DNA of 64,000 nt from Leptodontidium sp. MPI-SDFR-AT-0119 (taxonomy: Eukaryota > Ascomycota > Leotiomycetes > Helotiales > Leptodontidiaceae): contig JAHLEZ010000012.1 in NCBI GenBank assembly GCA_020726505.1, positions 186,001 to 250,000 on the forward strand. Reading direction: 5' to 3'. The translations under genes were made by a program, and so were the position numbers. This document shows positions 45,182-56,885 of this stretch, in pieces. The notes under the pieces are model-generated. The model searched no databases and had not been told where the DNA came from. It was given only the letters and a program-made list of their open reading frames with translations. Each line of letters opens with the position of its first letter. The stretch's first letter is position 1.

Positions 45182-46174
45182 CTACTGCACCCCCATATCA
45201 AGCACAACCTTCCCCTTCGTCTTCCCACTCTCCAACCTTTCCACCGCATCCTCAAACCTCTCAAGGGGGAACACGCTATCCAAACTCGCCACAAAGCCCG
45301 CCTCATCCCACAAATCCGTCACAAACTTCAAATTCTCCCCCAACGCCTCCTGAATAAAGAAGAAATTCTTCACTCCCTCTCCATTTACCTCAGCAGGTTT
45401 CTGCTGCTCGGGCGGTTGGAAGATACTGATGAGCGTTCCAGAAGGCTTGACGACGTACCACGCATCAGCGAGTGATTTCCGACCAATACAATCGATTACC
45501 AGATCTGCTTTCTTGCTCGGATCCGAAGCCCAGGCTTTCATGTCCACGGAGCGGTAATCGAGGATTTCATCCGCGCCGAGGGCTTTCACGCGCTCGATAC
45601 TGTCGGCAGAACATGAAGCTACAACCTCAGCACCAGCCCATTTCGCGAGCTGCACAACCCAGGTTCCCACACCGCCTGATGCCGCTGTGATATAGATCCT
45701 CGTTCCTTTCGCGCCAGTTCCAGCTACGGGTTTCAGGCCAGCTTGTGTAAAAAGGGCTTGGTATGCTGTTTCGGCTGACATGCCTACCGTGGCTGCCTCT
45801 GCCCAACTGATACTCTTTGGCCGGAGAGCAAGTTCCACAGCTGGCGCGACGGTGTATTCCCTTCCGGAACCGGTATGCATGTAACTCGTGCGGGAGTAGA
45901 CCTCGTCACCTGGCTTAAAGGGCGAGTCTGCTGGAGCTGTGATGATCGTCCCGGCCATGTCGTACAGTGGAGTGGTTTCTTTGCCAGGGATCTCCATGGC
46001 GAAGTTTTTGGGCCAGAGGAGCTCTCCGTTTGTTATTGCTGCGGTGTGCACGCGGATCAGATGGTCGGAGGCTGATGGGATGGGGAGGGGGACGGTGGCT
46101 AGGATGAGTTTGGTTGATTGGGGGTCTGGCTGGAAGAGGGCTCGCATTGTTTTTGGGAGGGTAGTGGTGGCCAT
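45182..46174 (-). CDS. Medium-chain dehydrogenase/reductase, quinone-oxidoreductase-like
   Basis: NAD(P)H-dependent oxidoreductase of the MDR superfamily, 330 residues, one exon. The catalytic fold starts MRALFQPDPQSTKL; the substrate-side domain has AAITNGELLWP, GKETTPLYDMAG and FKPGDEVYSRTSY. The cofactor domain shows AAVTVG-like EAATVGMSAETAY and the Rossmann glycine motif AASGGVGTWVVQLAK, then GADEILDYRS. The zinc-binding cysteines of classical alcohol dehydrogenases are absent, which fits the zinc-independent quinone oxidoreductase or enone reductase branch. The frame is open another 57 codons upstream (to 46345), but that part is Lys/Arg/Ser-rich without family resemblance; I chose the ATG giving MATTTLPKTMRAL. 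A mitochondrial presequence in the upstream part cannot be excluded. Confidence 0.88.
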   Translation of the reverse strand: MATTTLPKTMRALFQPDPQSTKLILATVPLPIPSASDHLIRVHTAAITNGELLWPKNFAMEIPGKETTPLYDMAGTIITAPADSPFKPGDEVYSRTSYMHTGSGREYTVAPAVELALRPKSISWAEAATVGMSAETAYQALFTQAGLKPVAGTGAKGTRIYITAASGGVGTWVVQLAKWAGAEVVASCSADSIERVKALGADEILDYRSVDMKAWASDPSKKADLVIDCIGRKSLADAWYVVKPSGTLISIFQPPEQQKPAEVNGEGVKNFFFIQEALGENLKFVTDLWDEAGFVASLDSVFPLERFEDAVERLESGKTKGKVVLDMGVQ

Positions 46175-47362
46175 CTTGTGATTACGGGACGAGGAACTCT
46201 TCTGAGATGTTTGAAAGAAGTTGCGGTTGGTTGGATGATGTTCGACTTCAAAAACTTTGCCAAACGGTTTGAAAAGAGAACCGGAACGTTTGCTTGGCTG
46301 TGTATTTATGATTCTCTTGGAGGTAATGTTCATGATGAGAAGCAATTATTCCTTCTCCAAGCGAACTTTCGCCATCATATATACAACTCATCGACACCGA
46401 TAATACAAAAAGAGCAGCGGAAATCGATCAGAAGCAGAATTGCCTATTGGAAACAAAACTGACGCTAAGTGGCATATTCAGCATTTTACTTTCTCCGTCA
46501 TGCATCCGAGTCGGCCATAGATCGAGATGGATCGGAACTGCAGGTCTTCGGAATAGCTTCAAGCTCCTGGGTTGGACTGGAATTTAGAGCGGGGTGCAGC
46601 TATGACGCACCTCTGTGCCACAACATGCCTCAGCAGCACCAATATGTTTCTTCGTTGATATTATGGCTTTGGAACAATTAGGAGCAAACTTTGCGCGGAG
46701 ATGCATCTCTCAAGTCTTGATCCCCGGGATTCGGACTGTTTTATGGAGCGATGCACGATGCCTTTGTCAGCAGCCAGCAGGATATCGATAGCCTACTCAA
46801 GAGGGGGAAGGGGGAGGGATCCACCACCCACTTCACGCTATTCCCTTCTGGAAATTATCGCGACAGAGCCAGTACTGCACGACGACGACACGAGAGAGCC
46901 AAGCAGCTGGCCGTGGAGATGTGGAGATGGCCATTGCAAGCGAGACTACCGTAGCAAGTAAGTACTCTTCTTTTGACAATCGCTTTCTCTACTGAGCTCC
47001 TGGGCTCGCCCTGCAACTGCCGTCAACCGGGACATTTCGGCGTCGGAAAACATTTGCTATTCCGTGAAGAGTCATAATTTCCCTCTGTCTCTGGGCCACA
47101 TAAATCCTTTTGGCATCACGTTCATGCAGTGACAAACTTGGTTGTGGCTGGATGATCGACAGCTTGTGTCGGGCAGAGAAAAGCTTCCTTCGACCCTTCG
47201 TACTCGGTTTTAACTCCCGGGGTCTGAGCCGATTCGTATCTGTATATCCAGCCTGTTTCCCTATATTGTCTCGTGGGTGCGGCAACTGAATTCTACACTT
47301 CCACCTCGATTCAACTTCGTGCAACGTCAGACAGAGATTACTTCGATCACTCACACACGCAC
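46175..47362. promoter_or_regulatory. Divergent promoter region, dehydrogenase and Zn2Cys6 regulator
   Basis: About 1.2 kb between the divergently transcribed dehydrogenase gene and the transcription factor gene. No coding exon. A regulator controlling its divergent neighbour is a common fungal arrangement, but no palindromic CGG...CCG site was pinned down. The reading frame of the regulator is open from 47273 but without an ATG until 47363. Confidence 0.4.
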
Positions 47363-49767
47363 ATGTATATCAACTCCCCGCAAAGCAACGGCGCGACGGA
47401 CTTTGATCTATACCCGCTCCCTCCACTTCCTCCGGCCGAGTACTTCCAGCCACAGCCAACGGAGCAGCTATTCCCTGAGATGGACTATTTCGCAATGGAT
47501 TCCTCGCAGTTCTTCCTCGATCCGAACTTCGAGTTCGATCCCAGTCTGGTGGAGTTTCCGTTAGATATTTGTCAGGCGCAGATGCAGTCTGGAGAGGCTA
47601 TTGACGCTGGTTCCGGGAGCCAACAGACCAAGTTGAGATCCCGCATCCGAGCTTCGAGAGCTTGTATTGCTTGTCGATCTCGGTTAGACACCCTTTTCCT
47701 TTCATACATCACCTACCAGAACGGCCGATCTCGTGATTGGGAGGAGTTGTTTTGACCATTATTTCTTTCTATGTGAGATTTATTGGCTAATTACTTACCA
47801 GGCATATGAAATGTGACTCTGTAGAGCCAGTATGTACAAGATGCCAATTATACGACAAGACATGTGTGTACACTAAATCCCGACGAGGGGGTTCCCACAA
47901 AGCGCCTCCAGCTTCCACTCCAACCCCGGATGCAGAACCCAAGACATCCCCTCACACGCAAACCCAAACACCCATATCAGCCAGCCGAACGCCCAGTATA
48001 GGTATCGACAGTATCTCCAAAATATCATCCTGGGAAACGACCAGCTGCCACACCAGCAAGACACGCACATTCCCCGGGCTCTCACCAACCTTCTCACCCC
48101 TTGAAGCTCCATCTAGAAAGCAGGATGTAGATCTCCTAGCAGCCTATTACGAGTTCTTCAACAATGCTCATCCAGTCGTCTTACCCAGACGGCAATTACA
48201 AGCTCGCTTGCGATCTAATCCCTCGTCGTTGGAGTATCTCATCCCGGTGATGAAATACATCGGATCACTCTACCACCCCGAAGTCCCCTCAGCGCCGTTA
48301 CTCTCTCTCGCCGAACAAGCCCTCTCACCATCCACCCTCCCCATCGATGGATTCTCCGTACAAGCACTCACACTCTTCGCACTCGCCAGACATTGCTCAG
48401 ACGAATACTCCATCGCAGAGAAATATGTCGATAAAGCCATCGACATCGCTCTCGCACTGGGTATGAACCTCCCTGAATTCGCCGAAGACTTAGGAGAAAG
48501 CGATGCAGTACTGCAAGAGAGTTGGAGGAGGACGTGGTGGCTACTGTTTACAGTCGATGGGCTTTTCGCTACAATTAGTCACTATTGTACGCATCGACTG
48601 CAGAATGTAGATATGAATGTCGATCTACCTTGTGAAGATGCAGAGTATGAAAGTGGAGTAAGTTCTTACTCCCTCCCTCTCCCTGTCTCTAACCCCCCCC
48701 CCAAAAAAATCCAGGGCCAAAACAAACCATTTGACTGACACATCTCAATCAGATCATCCCAACACCACACACCTTCGCACAATATGACTCCCGCGAATTC
48801 CTCGAGCAGGAAATAACCTTCTCCTCTCTAACCTACTTCCTAGACTCCATCCGCATCCTCAGCGACGCCATGTCAATCATCCACTCTCCGCACGAGCCAG
48901 GCGACAAAGCCCTCACATCAACCGACGCCAAATTCGTAAACTGGTTTTTGTACCTCCCAAACTCCAAGAGGGAGATAGTACGTCCAGATGGGAGTGTAGA
49001 CGAAACGATGTTCTTCGCGCATTTAGTTGTCAACACGTACGTTTCCCCCCTCCCTCCCTTTCTCTCCCCTTACCTTACACCACCTACCACATCCAATACC
49101 CCCAACCCAACCCGCCCAATACTCCAAAGAGCAAGCAAACCTCCAAACCAAACCTAACCCCACCCGCAAACACAGAGAAAAACTCCTCCTCCACCGCCCA
49201 TACTCGCACATCCCCTACTCCCCGCTCGAAACCCGCTCAAAATGCACTCCTCTCGAAACAACGCGTGATTCCCGCACCTTACAGCAATCTCTCGCGATGC
49301 ACACCGCGAAAGCGCTCGAGGCGCTGTCGACGTCCATCACGCTGTTCGCGCTGCCGGGAGATAATGTGATGCATAGTCCTGTTGCGACGTGTGCGCTGGC
49401 GCTGGCGGTTATGGCGCAGGTTGGGGCGTGTCGGTGGTATGGTTCTGGTGGTGGTGTTGGGAAAGGGGGGAGAGATGGGAAGGAGGAGAGGGAGAGGGAT
49501 GAGAGGAGAGAGAGGGGGTATAGGGAGGGGAGGGATAGGGTTAGGCTTGGTCTTGGGGCTTTGAGGGCTGGGACTAAGGTTTGGGGACTTGCGAGACGGA
49601 GTGTGGGGGAGGTGGTGGGTGTTGCGAGGGAGTTGCTTGTTGGAGATGGGAATGGGAATGGCGATGGTAGTGGTGTAACGGGGCTGAGGAGGTGTGAGGA
49701 AAGCGTGGGTATGGGTGTTACGAGTAGCGTAGCTGGGAGTGAAGTTTCTGAGATGGTTATGCGTTGA
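47363..49767 (+). CDS. Zn2Cys6 fungal transcription factor
   Basis: Exons 47363-47682, 47802-48657, 48753-49036 and 49176-49767 give 683 residues, all phases closing. An acidic, aromatic N-terminal region (PEMDYFAMDSSQFFLDPNF) precedes the binuclear zinc cluster at ~101-127, split by the first intron: CIACRSR|HMKCDSVEPVC then TRCQLYDKTC. A Ser/Thr/Pro linker follows, then the fungal-specific regulatory domain with YYEFFNNAHPVVLPR, ALTLFALARHCSD, KAIDIALALGMNLPEF and ESWRRTWWLLFTVDG. The C-terminal exon is odd: after GACRWYGSGGG comes a long Gly/Arg/Glu run (GRDGKEERERDERRERG) from a purine-rich G-heavy tract, and GDGNGNGDGSG. It diverges from the dehydrogenase gene, a possible target. DNA site unknown. 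Confidence 0.9.
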
Positions 49768-50800
49768 AAGTTTCACTTGGAATGATGGATGTTGGGCAAT
49801 GTTCTGATGATACCATAGTTATAATGTGTTGTTGGTGCTGTCGTTTCCACGTTGTTTATTTAGCGAGGCCAGCCCAGACTGAGAAAATCTCTTCACTATA
49901 TCCTTTTACAACCTATTCACCTCACTCAAACATAATCACATTTATTCAGAGCACTGCTCACTTCTTATTACCCAGGCGGATATACGATATCGGAGGTAAA
50001 AAAGGAAGAAAAGTGGTATGGTTATATGGTTTTAGGTTAGGTATACTAAAGAGGTTAGCCTTATTTACTTAAAATTAAACTGTCAAATTCAACTATCAAC
50101 CTTTTGCATGTCCCCTAGGGCCCTAATAATCTAGCTATACTTCAGATATTCCAAGGTGGACTCAAGACGAGTGTCGGAAGAGCCGATTCTAGCCATGATC
50201 TAAATTCACCGGCCGAACTGGCTAGAATTGTACGTTTTTGAGCCAATTCTCGTCAGGTGATTAGGCCTGAATCTATCATTACGGTTACTTCATTGGCAAT
50301 CAATCTCAATCTCGCAAAGGATAGCCAACCACTAGCTCAGATCATGAAATCCGAATGATTTTTTGTCACCTTAGTTTTCATTTCTAGTGTGTAGGCTAAC
50401 TACATCCATCTTTCATCCCTCGTAGCATCCAGTTCTACAGCCTCAGAATAAGATCTAATGCCAAAGCAGCATCCCATCCGTCCAGTAGCAAGCTAAATCC
50501 ACCAGTCAAAGAGAACCGTAGAGTCCCACCAGAGACAAAACCATTCGTTAGGTACCATGGGTATCGCAAGGAGAAACAGAGATGCAAAGCAACCAAAAGC
50601 TCAGAAATTTCAAAGAAGAAACCCCTCAAACCCTTTTTGCAAAAGTTGCTACTGCAATATGTCTATCTCATCCTTCTACGAATGTGCCATCAAACACCAA
50701 CGTATATTTGCACCTGGAGATCCAAGTGTGATACAGAAGATGTGAGATACTTTGAGAAATTAGTGGGGTATGATCGATTGGAAGGACGTCAAACTTACGA
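49768..50800. other. Intergenic region between convergent genes
   Basis: About 1 kb between the 3' ends of the Zn2Cys6 regulator and the FG-rich protein gene. AT-rich from about 49,900 to 50,120. Weak open frames only. Confidence 0.45.
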
Positions 50801-53726
50801 TCAAGACCAGCGGGATTCCGCCAAGCCAGCAACCTTCTGCTTTCCTGGAACAACCTGATACAAAGAAGTTTGGGTTGAGCCAGTCTGACGACCATTGGAG
50901 GCATTTGGGGCCGCAGCAGATCGTACAGCTGGGGGTCCGAAAGGGGATGCCTCATATGAAGGTTGCTTAGCTGCAGACTCTCCAGAGAACATACCACGAA
51001 GGTCGTTGGCAAGGTTCTTTGCAACAGTAGAAGCATCCAAGCCAGCATTACCGGGTGCCTTGGCGGGTTCCAAGTTGCTCGAAGTGGCACCGAAACCATT
51101 CAAAGTAAATGGGTTTTGGGCAGGTGAACCAGCGCCAAAGCCAGCATTGGACATGAACGGATTGTGAGTTCCTTGACCCGCATTAGCAGGTTGGGACATA
51201 CCAAAACCATGGCCAGCTTGAGGATTGCCAGCATATTGGGTGACAACTGGATTGACCGTAGTTTGACCAGTGGCACCAGGTTGGGAGACTCCGAGGTCGC
51301 TCGAAGAGGGACCACCTTGGTTGTATTGGCCATTGGCTGCAGGCTGAGCAGCAGTTCCCCAGCCATTTGCAAACTGAGCAGCTGATTGAATAGGAGCACC
51401 AAAGCCATTGGCCGGAAAACCAACAGAGCCCTGTTGAGCGGCTGTACCATTGGGAAGCGAGTGATTAGCAGAGTCCCAAACATTACCAGTAGAAGCAGCA
51501 GGTTGAGTAACACCAGTACCGAAGCCAACATAACCATTAGATACAGAGTGATCAATTAATCCCCATGGAGCAGCGGCAGGTGTGGATGGACCTCCGAAGT
51601 GGTTGGAGTTGAGCGTAGTTTGGGAAACATCTGCGGGAGCAACACCAAAGCCAGCCTTACCGTTTGGCGTAGAGTGATCAATTGATCCCCAAGAAGCGTT
51701 AACAGGTGCAGATGGGCCTCCAAAGCCGCTGGGGTTGGATGTGGTTTGGAAAGTCTGTGCTGGAGCAACTGGATGAGCAACACCGAAGCCAGTCTGGCCG
51801 TTGGACGCAGAGTGGTCAACAGATCCCCATGGAGCAGCACCAGGGGCAGATGGACCTCCGAAGCCATTGTTGGGTGTATTGTTTTGGACAAGCTGGGCCG
51901 GGGCAACGGGTTGGCCATTACCAAAACCAGAGTGATCATGGACAGCCGAGTGATCGACGGATCCCCAGACAAAAGGTACAGACGGGGCACCAAAGACGTT
52001 GGAGTCAGGAGTGTTTTGCGCAGCATGAACGCTATTGACCTGGAATGGGTTGATAGCAACGTTCTGAGCAGCGGCACCGAATCCAGTTGGAACCTGTGCA
52101 TCTTGGTTGGAAGCACCAACATTGTTCGATACAAAAGGGTTGGAGGGGTTTTGACCGGCCGCACCCTTGACACCAAAGCTCTTAGCAACGTCAGCAGCAA
52201 TGTTCTTGCCGATGTCTCCGAAGTCCTGGGTCCGAAGTTGTGGGGGAGGCTTTACATTCTCTTTGCCAGTGTTGAATGTTGGAGCTGGCTTTGGGACATG
52301 GGCAGTACGGTTGCTGAAGGTCGAGGGAGTGGCATACTTTGATGAGGATAACTTTGGCAAATTATCCCACTCGACTGGTTTCTGAGGAGCAGATGGCTGG
52401 GTATTTGTAGGGCCATCGGACATCTCTACGTCACCGTCTCCAGAGGGAACTCGAACTGAACCTGTCTTGAGCTTGGCGCTAGCTGCAGTGAACATCCAGT
52501 CACTGCCTTTGACGTCTGCTTGATATTCAGTTGGGACTCGGTTACCTCTAGCATTTCCTGGGGCATAGATGGAGCTTGAGACTAGTAGAAGTTAGCTGCG
52601 TATACTCCGACATTGAGGGGGCGTCGAATGGTATCATACCTCCACAGGATATGCCACTATCAACGCGTCGACCGGTTCCAATGGAAACACCATCAGCAGA
52701 GAAGTCACTCACAGCTGTAAACACGATTAGCGAATGTCCCTAAAGAATTGAAGTTCACAATATACCCCATCCAATCATACCAGCGATCTCTCGGACAGCA
52801 TCCTCGGCGTTTGGTTGTCTCAGATGGCCTGGGATGATGGGCTTTGTAGGATCATCGTCGGTCCAATTGGTTGTGATAGGAACTCGGCCAGCATTCGGGA
52901 CGGACTGACCTGCTAATCTGCCGGCTTGAGGGGCAGAGCCTTGAGCTTGACTACCGCCAAATGAAGTAGTAGCCTGAGCGGAGGGCATTGTTTGGGCTTG
53001 AGGAGCGGCGCCTTGACCAAAACCACCGGAGATAGGACTTGACTGTTGTGTCATTGGGTGGGGAGACGCAACTGACATGAACCGAGGATCAACGGGGTTG
53101 AAATTCTGTGGAGCTGCAGTATTCCAGCCTCCATTTTCCGGGACAGGAGCAACATAGGCCGAGCTCTGTTCAGGGACGTTGACCCAAGCAGATGTAGGAT
53201 CAGCCTCAGCCGGCAGAGATTGATCTTGAGGACCGCGAGCTGTTGTGCAAACTCCAGGAAGGATCATTGGCTGAGTATGATCTGGAACCAGAATACTATC
53301 TCTAACAAACTTGGGTGGTGACTTTGGCTTTGTAGGGACAGTAGTAGGACCATGGTATGAACGAACAGGGCTGGCAGCTCTCTGTCGTTGTGGGCTCTTG
53401 AAGGTCGGAAGTGGAGTAGAAGCACCAACAGTATACTGCTGACCATAATGGGGGTTAACTACGCCAGATCGAGTAGCTCCTGGAGCATGGGTAGTTCTGG
53501 AGGTGAAAGATTTCAAGGACGGGTTTGGGGATGGAGATGGACGCGTAGATGCCATTGCAGGGCCTCTACCACGACTGGAAGCAGGTGATGGCGCAGTGCT
53601 GCGGCCACGTCCTGGACGTTGTTTGCCTCCTTGGGCCATCGACTCCTGCATAGCCCGAGCGAGATCGAGCTGTTCCTGGGTTACACCCTTTGGCAGCTTG
53701 CCGCCTCCGCCAGGGTTAGTAGCCAT
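50801..53726 (-). CDS. FG-rich, low-complexity protein with tandem repeats
   Basis: 938 residues from three exons (53726-52766, 52714-52640 and 52581-50801), phases closing. The N-terminus (MATNPGGGGKLPKGVTQEQ, then LDLARAMQESMAQ) is followed by Pro/Ser/Gln-rich sequence. A short conserved-looking block spans the two introns (AEDAVREIAGMIGWG, VSDFSADGVSIGTGRRVDSG, YQADVKGSDWMFTAA). The C-terminal half is FG/GFG-rich with Asn, Gln and Pro, reminiscent of FG nucleoporins or other phase-separating proteins, and ends VAGLAESRWS. It contains four tandem repeats of 42-46 residues. I do not recognise a named family; a nuclear-pore role is only a compositional guess. The long frames on the same strand in another frame are shadows caused by the repeats. 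Confidence 0.8.
51488..51994 (-). repeat. Four tandem 126-138 bp coding repeats
   Basis: Within the FG-rich protein gene, units start at 51994, 51862, 51724 and 51598 (minus strand), each opening with FG(G/A)PS and containing WG(S/L)(V/I)DHS and GFG. Units differ at many positions, so the array is old or under selection. Unit lengths of 132, 138 and 126 bases are multiples of three, so copy-number change would keep the frame. Confidence 0.85.
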
Positions 53727-55486
53727 GGTGGATGTAGGTCGGGGGACCGATGTGAGGTTGTGTCTTGGCGGTCAAACTTCAAAGTGTCAGAGACCGTTCA
53801 GACAATGAGCAGAGATACCTAAGTACGGCCAGGACGACTGAGGAAGACCTCACGATCGACCCTCGTCGCGCTGCTGCAGGTACCCAGGCAATGGAGCTGG
53901 CAGATGGTAGAATGGATAGGAGAAGGGGAAGATGGAGAGGGGTGAGAGAATGCTTACATCGACTGAGGTTGCGCGTAGAAGGCGCAGTTCTGCTGCGGTG
54001 ATGCGGTGTGGTGATGATGGTAATGAAGGAAGGAAAAAAGTTGAGGACAAGAAGTTGCGAGGGGCAGCTTTGTAGGCAAGACGAGGGAAGGAAAAGGAAG
54101 GGACGTGAAGTGGTGATAGCCTCAACGCTAGCGAGAGGCAGCCTCAAGAAAATAAGGCAGGAACAAGAACGATCAGGTTCAAGGGGACGACCTAGAGGCG
54201 AAAGGTAGTCTTATCTTATCTTGGAGTTGTTCGAGGTGTCTTGTTGTGATGCAGATTGGTGGTTGTTGTTGGGAGGGACTAGGATGGATGTGAACGAACG
54301 GTGTTGGTTGCTAACCGACCTGGCTAGGGAGGAGGGCTTTTTCTGTCTGCTTTGGGATGACCAGGAGAGTGCAGCACAAGAAACCTTAAGCAAGGACAAC
54401 ACAGAACATTACAGAGCTCTTCTTGACACTTTGCCTTGGACTTGGACATCGTGCTGTGCTGACAGCTGGCACGTGATGTTTACTTCCACCCCGACCTCAA
54501 GATGTGGCCGGGAACCTAGGTATGCACAATGCAGCCTGGAAACATCATCTCCCATATACATGTCGGGAGGGTACGCGTAATTATCCCTTCTGTTCCTTTC
54601 AAGATAGTCGGGTCATGAAAATGTCCACCATTTTCCCGACATGGCAACACCGGTTGGGTGGATCTTGATAACTCCCAGGGCTTTGAAAGCCCGGGGGACC
54701 AGGAAGCAAAAGAAGAGAGATCTTCAGTATCGCAGCGCAGGATCTAAGGATCAATAGAGGCGCTCTTGACAATCTCTCATCTATCCCATGGAGAACTTGG
54801 GCATCACCTCACAAAGCACACCAGCCAGGGCACGTGATGTTTGCATCCGCATCCACACAAGGCATGCCAGCTCTCAGGACAACATCTCCCAAGAGCCTAA
54901 ACGACACTGGCATATACGTTTCTGCCAAGCCCCCTATCCTCTCTTCATGGCACCAACAGCTCCCAGTCTTAATATTCAGCAGCAAGTGCTTGCCTCTAGC
55001 TCTCTGGTTCTAGTTGGCTGAAGACTGGAGAGCTGGCAAGAAAAACATCGGAATTCATAGCCTAGCAAGAATAAAAGTAGATATCGACGGATGGCCCCCC
55101 TTTGCATCGTCTTGACGAAGGGAAAGAAAGATGAGAAGACGTTGGAGATTATGAGAGAAATTCATTAGACCACTTTCCCATCTAGGAATGAGGCCTTGTG
55201 CGCAAAGCGGTGCGACTCCCTTCTACCCCAGTGACCTTGAGAATTGAAAAGAGTGACTTGCTCGAAAGTTGGAGGGAAATTACCGAAAAAATATTGGAGG
55301 AGTTGCTTCACGAGAGCTTAGAATTCCGATCTCTGGTTGTCGATCGAGTGGTACATCAGCCAGTTGCTACGATGTTTGCTTCCACTTCAAGAAAATCAAA
55401 TGTTCCTCATCTGAAGACACTCGATAGCTTATCACCCCCATTTCAAAAAGAAAATATCGAGATCCGTTCTCTTTATCTTAAAACCA
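53727..55486. other. Intergenic region
   Basis: About 1.76 kb upstream of the FG-rich gene and downstream of pop3. Contains several short open frames (for example 54,221-54,580) without recognisable content. It likely holds the long leader and promoter of the FG-rich protein gene; no RNA gene or repeat end was identified. Confidence 0.45.
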
Positions 55487-56483
55487 TTAAGACTCCTTCT
55501 TCTCCTTCTCAACAACCGGCGCAAAGGTTTGAACAGCGTTTACCTTCACACTCAAATACTTCTGCTCTCTCACTTCTCTCAACCATGGGACATCAATCTC
55601 CGGCACATGTTCTCTCACCAACTCCATCAATGCTTTAGAATGCGGAGCGCCTTCCAGTATAGCGATGAACGACACACGCGGGAGACCAAGTGCGTCGCAT
55701 AGTCGAGCATCGCAGCCTTTGGGAAGTTGTACGAGACGTGTAGCTGGGAGTGAAGGGTGTGCGAGAGAGGCGGTGGCTATCAATTGGGGGAGGTGGGAGT
55801 GTAGGATTGACGGTTGGGAGGAGCGGGGGACAAAGATTGCTGAGAAGTGTTGGGTCATTGGTGGTGGTGTTTCTTGAGGCTGCTCTGTTGGAGTTTTGAG
55901 TTCTGGGTCTTCAGTCGTAATGGTTTCTGGTTTGGTTTCTGGGTTGAGTTGGGGTTGAGGGCCTTCTTGGCTTGTTGTGATGGCTGGAGGTTTCGATTTC
56001 TGAGAAAGTGCTTCGAGGCTTCGAGTGATGCCGTTCAATCCAACCATTATGAATGTTGAGATCTCAGGGGTTGGAGGTATGCCTGCTGGCTCTCCAGCGC
56101 CATCTTTTTCTCTCTCTTCTTCTCGTCGACGCTTCTTGCTTCTTTTGCCTTTTGAGGGCGTTATATGATTTGAGCGATGTTGACCGATTGGGGAGAGGAT
56201 GCTGAGTATAGATGTTAGACTACTAGCTTATCCAAGTGAGGGTATTGAATGAAGATATAGCAATGAAGACCAAGCAGGACGACATACCTGCAAAGAAGTT
56301 CGAGAATAGTTTCTTGATTCTGAGGCGACGTCTCGGGCCTGTGATGGATAAGCTTTTGTTTCTTGAAAGACGAGAAGAGGTGTTAGTGTACCATGAGACA
56401 GTTGTGAAGGGCGAGTCTAGCTGGTAGATTGTCTTGGGTTTACGTTCCATCGCTGATGGTGTTCTTTTGGGTGTTGAAGACAT
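55487..56483 (-). CDS. pop3: RNase P/RNase MRP protein subunit Pop3
   Basis: Subunit of the nuclear RNase P and RNase MRP ribonucleoproteins, which process tRNA 5' ends and pre-rRNA. Exons 56483-56392, 56338-56288 and 56219-55487 give 291 residues; phases close. The N-terminus shows MERKPKTIYQLDSPFTTVSW (in-frame ATG 33 bases downstream of the first), then the helix QETILELLCSLTSILSPIGQ, a basic segment (KGKRSKKRRRREEER-like, KRSKKRRR), and GLNGITRSLEALS. The C-terminal L7Ae-type core has HFSAIFVPRSSQP, TRLVQLPKGCDARLCDALGL, SFIAILEGAP and LVREHVPEIDVPWL. A 51-base middle exon makes the gene easy to mis-predict. Fungal Pop3 proteins of this group are longer than the yeast one. Confidence 0.9.
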
Positions 56484-56559
56484 GGTGCCGGCTGAGAGAT
56501 CGGTGGCGTGGTAATAGAGATGAGAAGTTTTATCTTGAAGAGGAGTTAAGACTTGAGTT

Positions 56560-56885
56560 CTGTAGCACAGGTTAGCAAGATGGCCTCAGAAGGAAGGAGG
56601 TAGCTTACTTCTCTCCGAGACTTAAGTGTTAAGCCGGGTGTTGTTAGTTATCGAGCTAAGCACTATAAGACTCGATTAGCAAGGTGGCCTTGGGTGGGCA
56701 GGAGATATGAAGCTTGCGTACCTCTTTCTAAGAAACTAAGCTCTATTGCTCTTTGGTGTGGTGGTACTTGAGAAGAAGAAATCTCTGCTAGAAGATATTT
56801 GAGATTCTGTATCATCTCTAAGAGACTTGATTAGAAAGGCGGCATCAGGAGTAGTAGATGAATGGCTTTCTCGCACTTCCCTTCC
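56560..56885. repeat. Three-copy degenerate repeat
   Basis: Similar stretches begin near 56,570 (GGTTAGCAAGATGGCCTCAG), 56,678 (GATTAGCAAGGTGGCCTTGG) and 56,831 (GATTAGAAAGGCGGCATCAGG). The first two are each followed 40-50 bases later by ACTTCTCTCCGAGACTTAAG-like or CCTCTTTCTAAGAAACTAAG-like sequence. Spacing is irregular (about 110 and 150 bases). Confidence 0.55.

Noticed and set aside
46175..46345. N-terminal extension of the dehydrogenase
   Set aside because: No family resemblance; the MDR fold begins right after the ATG at 46174. A targeting peptide cannot be fully excluded.
49279..49776. 165-codon minus-strand open frame
   Set aside because: Antisense to the purine-rich last exon of the Zn2Cys6 regulator; Pro/Thr/Ile-rich composition follows from the strand bias.
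51556..52200. 214-codon open frame, minus strand
   Set aside because: Out-of-frame shadow within the tandem-repeat region of the FG-rich gene; the Leu/Pro-rich product only mirrors the repeats.
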